From Ottelia alismoides (taxonomy: Eukaryota; Streptophyta; Magnoliopsida; Alismatales; Hydrocharitaceae), in NCBI GenBank assembly GCA_037367405.1, contig JAZKJV010008266.1:434001-498000 (forward strand): a stretch of DNA of 64,000 nt. The letters are read 5' to 3'. The stretch's first letter is position 1; every line of letters starts with the position of its first letter. Position numbers and translations under genes: made by a program. Shown in pieces: positions 57,111 to 64,000 of this stretch. The notes under the pieces are model-generated. The model was not told where the DNA came from, did no database searches, and was given only the letters and a program-made list of their open reading frames with translations.

Positions 57111-57960
57111 TTCCGCTTTTATTTTTAAACATTGTTTTGGATGAATCGAAAGGAGTGCTTACAACTTTGCAGTCTTGATATCCAAATTTCTTAAGTACCT
57201 TCTCAACATAATGAGATTGAGAAACTACGACCCCATTAACTGACCTTGTCAGCTTGAGACCCAAGATCACATTCGCAACACCCATGTCCTTCATATCAAA
57301 CTTGCTACTTAAGAATGCTTTAGTCTTATTAATAATCCTCATATGTGATCCAAACAACAATATGTCATCAACATATAAGCACAAGACAATACACTCATCA
57401 CCTTTCACCTTGGAATAGACACACTTATTGGATTCGTGTATCTTAAAGCCACATGGCAAAATGGTTTTGCCAAATTTTTCATGCCATTGCTTTGGTGCTT
57501 GTTTCAATCCATAAAGGATTTAACAAGCTTGCAAACCTTTCCCTCATTCCCAGGAGTCACAAGACCATCATGTTGATCCATATAGATCTCCTCCTCAAAT
57601 CGTCATGCAAGAAGGTGGTCTTCACATCCATCTGATGGATAGAGATATCATATACATAATCCAATTCTATGAGCATCCGAATTGTGGTCATCCTAGTCAC
57701 ACGGGAATAGGTATCAAAATAATTGATACTTTCCTTTTGCCTAAAGACCTAGGCAACTAATCTGATTTTATACTTTTTAATTGATCCGTGAGGCCTAAGC
57801 TTTCTCTTAAACATCCATTTGCACCCAATGGTAGAGCATCCTTTGTGTAGATCAACCAATTCTCAATTTCCATTAGCCATAATGGAATCCATCTCAGATT
57901 TGATGGCTTCCTTTCATTATTTTACTTCAGATGAAGCCATGGCTTCCTTGTAACTTGGTG
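57111..57960 (-). pseudogene. pol: Copia reverse transcriptase, unit IV
   Basis: Frame 57507-56965 (180 residues) carries APKQWHEKFGKTILPCGFKI, CLYVDDILLFGSHMR with YVDD kept, DMKDMGVANVILGLKLTRSV and SQSHYVEKVLKKFGYQDCK, running into RNase H. The N-terminal third (57520-57960) is readable in other frames and keeps Gln before MDVK. Confidence 0.93.
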
Positions 57961-59060
57961 GATCACCCTCGATCTGGTGGACAATAAAGTCACTACCCAG
58001 ATCCTTGGCTATCCGAGGTCGTTTACTCCTCCTTATCTCAATTTCTTCTGAAATTTCACTGGATTTAGGTTGAGTCTCAACCCCCGCATTCATTATCATT
58101 TCCACTTGATCTGGAATAGAACCTGATGTGGATGCAACATCATCGGTCATATTTCGAGGAATCTCAGTCTTCATAGGGAAGACATCCTTAAAGAAGTTAG
58201 AATCACGGAGTTCAATAATAGTGTTGACATCTATGCCTGGTATCTCAGATCGAAATACCAAGAATCTATATGCATACCTAGTTTTCAAGTAACCTAAAAA
58301 GACAACATTAACAATTTTAGGAGCTAGCTTCTCTCTTGTGTTCTGGAACTAAAACCTTAGCAAAATAACACCACACATTGAGACACTTTAAGTTTGGTTT
58401 CCTGTTTCTCCAAAATTCAAAAGGACACTTTTGCATATATCTTGGAGGGACACAATTCGTAATATGACAAGTCGTATTTAAGGCCTCTCCCTACATATAG
58501 GTTGGAAGTCCAGAACTTTGTAGGAGAGCACTGATAATGTCAGTTAAGGTCATATTTTTCCGTTTTGTTATCCCATTGGATTGTGGTGAATATTGAGCAG
58601 TAACTTCATGAACTATGACAAATGTTTTGCATCTTTCATCAAACAAGTTAGAGGTTTATTCACCTCCTCTTTCTGACCTTATATGTTTAAGAAACTTTCT
58701 CGTTTGTGTCTCAGCCTCATTCTTCTTAAATATAAGAAATTTCTCTAAGGCTTCATAATTGATTTTCATAGGATACACATAGCAGTATCTACTGCCACCA
58801 TCTATAAAGGTGCTAAAGTATTTCTTATTGTCTGGGGTCAACACACCATTAAACTCACAGATATCTGTGTGCACTAGATCCAAGATCTCACTATCTCTAG
58901 AGACAGACTGAAAAGACTTCCTAGGTGTCTTAGCTTGCACACAAATTTCACATTTTTGAGTTTTATCAATAGTGTGTTTAGGGATCAACTCTAACTTCAT
59001 CATTCTTTTAATTGAATTTAAGTTCACATGTCCCAATCTACCATGCCACTAATCACAGGA
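57917..59060 (-). pseudogene. pol: Copia integrase, unit IV
   Basis: Frame 59036-58656 (126 residues) has the zinc-binding end ([34 protein letters not shown]), the first catalytic motif VHTDICEFNGVLT and the second region RSERGGE. Frame 58288-57917 has the C-terminal stretch (ELRDSNFFKDVFPMKTEIPR, RRSKRPRIAKDLGSDF). The central part between them is shifted. The second catalytic Asp is Glu here (SER instead of SDR). Confidence 0.9.
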
Positions 59061-60300
59061 TTCTAGATTATTAACTACATGAGACACATAATTAGAACAT
59101 TCAAAATTCAAAACATTCATTGCACCACTATTTACTGAATCACATCTAATTCTAAACAACAAATCAAAATCTACCAGATAACCTTTTCCATAAAAATATC
59201 ATATCTCAGAATGACAACTTTATTACATTTGAAGTTCAATTCAAAACCATTTCCAACTAAAATAGAGCTAGATAGAACATTCTTCTTGATGTCAGGAACA
59301 TGCAGCACCCAGTGCAACGTTCAGAGGAGAACCTCAAGTTGACTTGTCTTGACCTTAGCACCATGGCTGCAGAATCGTTCCCATCTTCGAGCCACTCATT
59401 TAGATCATGAATATGGTATAGTTTTGGTTTCACAGAGACATGCCCCTCACTGGCCCCAAGTTCCACAATGATCATATTCACTTGTGGACTCCCATATGCA
59501 GCCTTTGGTTGAACCTTTAAGGACGGACAATCTTTCTTCCAATGGTGAACCTGATTACAGTGCCAACATGGACTATTCTTTGCCTTTTTCTGGATCTTTC
59601 CCTTTGGTTTCATTCTATTATTTTTACTACCCTTTTTCTTTTTATCTTTATCCTTTGAGATCATGAAATTGACTTTAGCCTGAACATAAATCGGAATAAC
59701 AGGCTTTTATTTCCTATGTTCTTCCTCTATGGCGATTTCCATCATCAAGTCATCTATAGAAAATTTTTCCTTAATATGTTTCAAGTTCATACCTATGTCT
59801 TCCCAGGACTTAGGGAATTTTTCTATGATGCACATGACTAGAAACTTCTCTGGAAGTTTCATTTCAGCATCTTCTAACCCATGGAGCAGGTGTAAAAACA
59901 CGTGTGACTCTTCAGAAACCGACTTCCCTTTGACCATGGAAAACTTCAAGAACTTGGCGACAGAGTAAATCTCAATATTGAGATCTTTGCATTATACTTC
60001 CGATCCAAGTCTTATAGCCCCTTTGCAGCCTGCGTAGACGAACAATATACAACAAACAACATGTTGGACAGAGCCAACAAGAAGCAACCATGACATACGC
60101 GATCTCGTTCCTTCCACGCAGATTGCTCCTTCTAGCTATCCGGTGTGGGGTTTTCTGTTTCCATCATAGGACAATCGATTTCAAGCATAGAGATTAATCA
60201 TATGGTGGTTAATCAGATCTTCATTCATTGTTTCCATTGCTAGAAATTCTGACCATCGAATTTTTCAAGCATGCCCATCATTAAACATCATTTCCGCCAT
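59061..60300 (-). pseudogene. gag: Copia gag and protease, unit IV, active site deleted
   Basis: Gag starts at ATG 60300 (MAEMMFN); frame 59949-59707 holds KFSMVKGKSVSEESHVFLHL and GLEDAEMKLPEKFLVMCIIE, a UBN2-like Copia gag. Frame 59664-59257 holds the zinc knuckle CWHCNQVHHWKKDC (C-x2-C-x4-H-x4-C, intact), HDLNEWLEDGNDSAAMVL and on. Compared with units II and III, about 90 bp containing the catalytic Asp-Thr-Gly are missing in frame at about 59387. This is the only unit with an intact zinc knuckle. Confidence 0.9.
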
Positions 60301-60653
60301 GGTTTTAAAATCTGCTCCCGATATCCTCTCTAAGAATGTTGCAAACATGATCAAAAGTACGACATATACCAAATGATATTCGGTAAGATCATTATGAATC
60401 AATGCATTGCAAATTAATGGAAGTATAACCAAGCATTTTTTATTCAATGATTATCAAGATATGCACGCAGGAATCGATAAAACAAAGGTTAACCATTTTC
60501 ATTATTCAGAATAAATCAATAGCGTGAGATCCAGGAAAGACAAAGTTATAAACATATTACAACAAATAAAATGATAAATAGATTAGATTAGAAATCACCG
60601 AAGCATCCATGAATGGACTGTCCTTAGAGAGGATATCGTCCCCACAATACCAG

Positions 60654-61399
60654 TGTGTAGTGTCTGGAAACTCGCTCCTAGGATATGACATCACACATTC
60701 TTCGTCTGCGCACACCGACAAGATCGTCCTCGAAAGTACCTCAGAGAACTATTGTAGCCAACGAAGAAAAATGCCTATCCGCGAGAGCAGAAGAACGGGT
60801 CAGGGAGAAGGAAAAAGAGTTTTTCTTCTGAGCGATGAAAAGACGACATTGTGGAGGGGTTATAAAAAGAGGCTTGCATACCCTAACGCGCAGTGCCTTC
60901 CATTTTCCAAAAATACCCCTCAACGGACGCGTCTCTTTGGATTTCGAAATTGCGGCTAAAACTAACCATTTGGGTCGAGTCGTATTCCCATTTGCAATTG
61001 AGTCCAAATTAATCCGTATAATTAACTTACTTGATCCTCCAAATGAAACTCACAATAAAATTATCGATATCTGAGATCCGAATTGTCTCTCTCGGGCCGG
61101 AGCATGAGCCGTTGCCTGAGCTGGAGCCGGAGTGGAGCGGAGCGTGCGCGCGTGTGGTCGTCCATTCCTCCTCTCTACTATTGCTACAAAAGCTTGGGTG
61201 TGAACTCATATATAATCCTACCAAAAGTCTTGAAATACTAGATGTGGTACTAAACTTTCAACCATAACTCTCCTTTCAAATTTGGGAATTCCCCACTTCC
61301 CTCCAAGCCATTTGGTTTCCCAAATACAACCAAATTAACTCCTATGTAATTGCATAGGCTTTCCAATCAAAAGCCTAATTACATACTTTGTATGTAACA
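60654..61399 (-). repeat. Copia LTR 4
   Basis: 746 bp, starting TGTTACATACAAAGT and ending CTACACA on the minus strand, then CTGGTATTGTGGGG. Sense TATA candidate ATTATATATGAG near 61208. The purine tract GTGGAGAAT is at 61400-61408, followed by the non-coding end of unit V to 61934. It is longer than the others through small insertions. Confidence 0.88.
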
Positions 61400-61934
61400 A
61401 TTCTCCACGAATTCACCAATTTGAAAAATAGATTCAAATAGAGTTAAAAGACATCTTTTGGTTGCCACACTTTGCTTTTAGTATAGGTACCTTCCGGTTT
61501 GAACCTCTACCCGAGCTTACTCCCTTCACTTTAACATGAACGAAGTAAACTACATCTTGAACTTTAGACCTTGATGTTAAAGTATACAGTAGAAACAACA
61601 GTGTTATTCTTGGTACAATCTTCAGGGTTGGTGCTCTTCAAATGCCAAGCACCCTTATCCTATTTCATTAGTGTGTATAGGAAAGACCCTCTTCCTTTTA
61701 CTGTGGCTCACAATAATGCTCACATAGGTAGCGTTCTCCAAGGATGCACTGCTAACATCCTGCCCAAAGGTTTGAACCCATTCAGAGCCAACGCTCTTCC
61801 TAAACTTGCAGTTTATATGGCACTCAGGCTTCCAGGGATACGACACTCATGATAAGAATTAGAATTAAGAGTACCAACCAGTTATCCAAACAACTTGTTA
61901 TTACCATACTGAACCTACAGTTTGGGATCTCCAC

Positions 61935-62640
61935 TTAGATAGGCAGGGTTGCTACTATAGAGGAACTCCCAATGGGTCTCTGTCCTATCCCAAGCCTTGA
62001 CTTTAGGACTAAAGATCTATCAAGTCCCTTAGTCGATGCATCTGCCGAGGAGTCTTTAGATCCAACAAAATCCACAGCCAACACTCCTCGAGACACCAAG
62101 TCCCTTAATGACTTACAACTGATTTGTATGTGTCTTCTCATTTTCTGATTGAACTTTGAACTCTTGATCTCGGCAATTGTGTTCATGTTATCACAATGTA
62201 TTGAGATTTCTAGAACTAGCTAACCTACCATGGGAATTTCATAAAGAAGTTCCCTCAGCCATTCAGCCTCAATTCTGATGGTGTCCAAAGCACACAACTC
62301 TGCCTCAAAGGTAGATCGAGCTAGAATGGTATGCTTTACAGACCTCCAGGAGACTACATCGCCTCCAAGGTTAAAGATATACCCAGTAACCCCATTACTC
62401 CCATACTCCTCTTTTTTTCCTATCCAGCTTGCATTGCTATATCCTTCTAGTACAGATGGATATCTACCGTAATGCAAAATAGGGGAAATAGTTCCCTTCA
62501 AATACTTCAGTACTCAATCTAGATCCTCCCAGTGTGTACGGTCAGGACAATTAGTGTATCTACTTAGCTTTGCAAGTGAGAATGGAATACCAGGTTTCAT
62601 GCAGTTTACAAGATACATTAAGCTTTCTATCACTTGTGAA
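61935..62640 (-). pseudogene. pol: Copia RNase H, unit V
   Basis: Frame 62501-62220 gives HYGRYPSVLEGYSNASWIGK (catalytic Asp is Asn; Trp intact, unlike II-IV) and HTILARSTFEAELCALDTIR. Frame 62186-61935 gives MRRHIQISCKSLRDLVSRGV, LAVDFVGSKDSSADASTKGL. This is the best preserved RNase H in the array. Confidence 0.9.
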
Positions 62641-62937
62641 TACCTTAGTTGAGCTACATGTACTCCACTTTTATTTTTAAACAACATTTTGGATGAATCA
62701 AAAGGAGTTTTTACAACTTTGTAGCCTTGATATCCAAATTTCTCAAGTACCTTCTCAACATAGTGAGATTGAGAAACTAGATGCCATTAACTGACCTTGT
62801 CAGTTTAAGACCCAAGATCACATCCGCAACACACATGTATTTTATCTCAAACTTGCTACTTAATAGTTCATTAGTCTCATTAATAATCCTCATATGTGAT
62901 CCAAACAACAATATGCCATCAACATACAAGCACAAGA
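62641..62937 (-). pseudogene. pol: Copia RT fragment, unit V (array end)
   Basis: On the minus strand the RT is readable from LYVDGILLFGSHMR (YVDD changed to YVDG) through KVLEKFGYQGYK to the RNase H start, with one shift near 62780. Homology to unit IV stops at 62937 (AGCACAAGA), within the codons before YVDD, and unrelated AT-rich DNA follows. Confidence 0.88.
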
Positions 62938-64000
62938 TTTTAGTAGAGAACATTATAAAATAAAATATAGCAAAATAGGTCCAAAATTTTCCAAATCAAT
63001 TTTAATATATAAATAATATAGAGAACTTTATAAAAACAAAAAAACTTTTTTTGGTGTTTTTGAGAAGTTTTTAGATATTTATAAAGGTTTTAGGGATTTT
63101 TCAATTTTTAAGAGTTTTCCTTTTCTATTTTTTGTGATTTTTGGTCTAAAGGCTACAAATATTTAAATAAACAAAAAATATTTTTTTGGGAATTTTTCAA
63201 AAAGTTTTCTGATTTTTGTATTTTATAAGTTAGATAAGGACAAAAACATGCTCATTTTATTTTTAATATATAGAAAAAAGGTCCAAAATTGCAAATTAAA
63301 AATACGACATGAAACTACAGGAAATCAAGAGCCTGCATCTTTTTTTATAATTTTTGGAGCACAATAGCTATTTTAAATAAATACAAGAAGCACACAGAAT
63401 ACAATTGCTAACAAGGGCATATATGTAAATAAAATAAGCTCCAGGGGTCTCTATACAAATTTATTAAAAAATACAACGTATATTAAATTTTCTTGGACCA
63501 AAAATAAGTACAAAAAGTAATAAGGGCATTTTTGCAAAATGGCCACCTTACGTGGAATGACACGTGTGGTGACCTGGTATGGATCTAAACGGACTATGAA
63601 ATAACTACAAGGGTATGCATGCAATTTTACCAATTTATTTACACTAAATACTTTATAAACAAGACTAATTAATAAATATAAAAAATGAGCAGGGTTAAAG
63701 GTGCAATTTACCCCTTATTAGGCATTGGCGGACGGTCTGGATACTTTCACTAGCCACGCGTTGCTCCCACGTACGACTATGATGCTTTGCTAGGGGATGG
63801 CTAGGATTAGATCCTCGATCTTTATCTAAGGGCTGAGGTGAAGAAGATCCAACGACTGGTGAACCTCACGAAAAACAACGATGATCGAACGACGATGAAG
63901 GCCACCAGAAAAACAGGGAAGAACCCGTGCGAGGGTGAGATTCAATCGGCCGAACCTCCACATCCCAAGCTCCTGCTTCACTGCTGATGGTCCAAAAAGA
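62938..64000 (-). repeat. Probable Athila-like LTR fragment
   Basis: T-rich/A-rich low-complexity DNA (TTTTTGGAATTTTTC, 63000-63360) is followed by phrases such as AAGGGCATATATGTAAAT and CTCCAGGGGTCT, then GTGCAATTTACCCC and a more GC-rich part. The order matches the plus-strand reading of the nested minus-strand LTR (AT-rich, then GCAATTTACCC, then GC-rich), and the reverse complement of 31690-31880. No edge is visible. No gene. Confidence 0.5.

Larger units (their letters stand above)
39978..62937 (-). mobile_element. Tandem array of a Ty1/Copia retrotransposon
   Basis: Four LTRs (43583-44283, 49130-49828, 54567-55297, 60654-61399) alternate with internal domains in the same orientation. 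Each internal domain has, on the minus strand, gag, zinc knuckle, protease, integrase, RT, RNase H and a polypurine tract, which is the Copia order. The period is 5,545, 5,469 and 6,102 bp (about 5,510 after removing the MITE in unit IV). Only one LTR separates neighbouring units, so this is not a set of independent insertions. The units are diverged and all carry stops. Total length minus the MITE is 22,372 bp, or about 4.06 monomers. Confidence 0.9.

Overview
The window looks like repeat-dense heterochromatin from a flowering plant. It is AT-rich and contains nested Ty3/Gypsy elements of an Athila-like type (tRNA-Asp primer sites, protease followed by a separate RT, LTRs above 3 kb), a Ty1/Copia tandem array, and small hAT, Mutator-like and other inverted-repeat elements. 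I found no intact cellular gene, rRNA, tRNA or CRISPR. The only possible host relic is a decayed open frame at 6060-6530 that I do not recognise. The species cannot be named from this sequence.

Layout. 1-262 is the end of a minus-strand Athila-like LTR. 263-7358 is single-copy-looking DNA with a 242-bp fold-back element that has a perfect 9-bp target duplication (4508-4749), a possible 1.07-kb element next to it, a 185-bp inverted-repeat element (6601-6785) and the relic frame. 7359-32647 is an autonomous-type Gypsy element on the plus strand: 5' LTR remnant, tRNA-Asp primer site, gag, protease, RT, RNase H, integrase, long 3' non-coding tract and a full 3.3-kb LTR. Its pol is split at the RT/RNase H linker by a complete minus-strand Gypsy element (13796-25778) with 3.4-3.5-kb LTRs and a near-perfect 5-bp duplication. 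That inner element has a gag-like ORF and a protease but no RT, RNase H or integrase. 32648-37596 is a further internal domain (gag, protease, acidic tail, again no RT) that directly follows the 29355-32647 LTR and ends in another LTR at 37597-39977, so three LTRs flank two internal domains.

39978-62937 is a head-to-tail array of one Ty1/Copia family on the minus strand: four LTRs of about 0.7 kb alternate with about 4.8-kb internal domains at a period near 5.5 kb. The leftmost RT block is inverted (39978-41197), and a 580-bp hAT-type MITE sits in the fourth unit with its empty site preserved in the sister units. The array has about 4.06 monomers, and its two ends fall within about 330 bp of each other in the monomer. 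62938-64000 resembles another minus-strand Athila-like LTR.

How it works together: nearly every coding region is broken by stops or frameshifts. The pol-bearing Gypsy element has lost key RT, integrase and protease residues. The gag-protease-only relatives must have depended on pol supplied in trans. The most unusual non-coding feature is a series of stem-loops (arms CTATACTTAG...CTAAGTATAG), each ending in a polypurine-like G tract, about 1.47 kb before the true polypurine tract. It is conserved between the two Gypsy elements on opposite strands.
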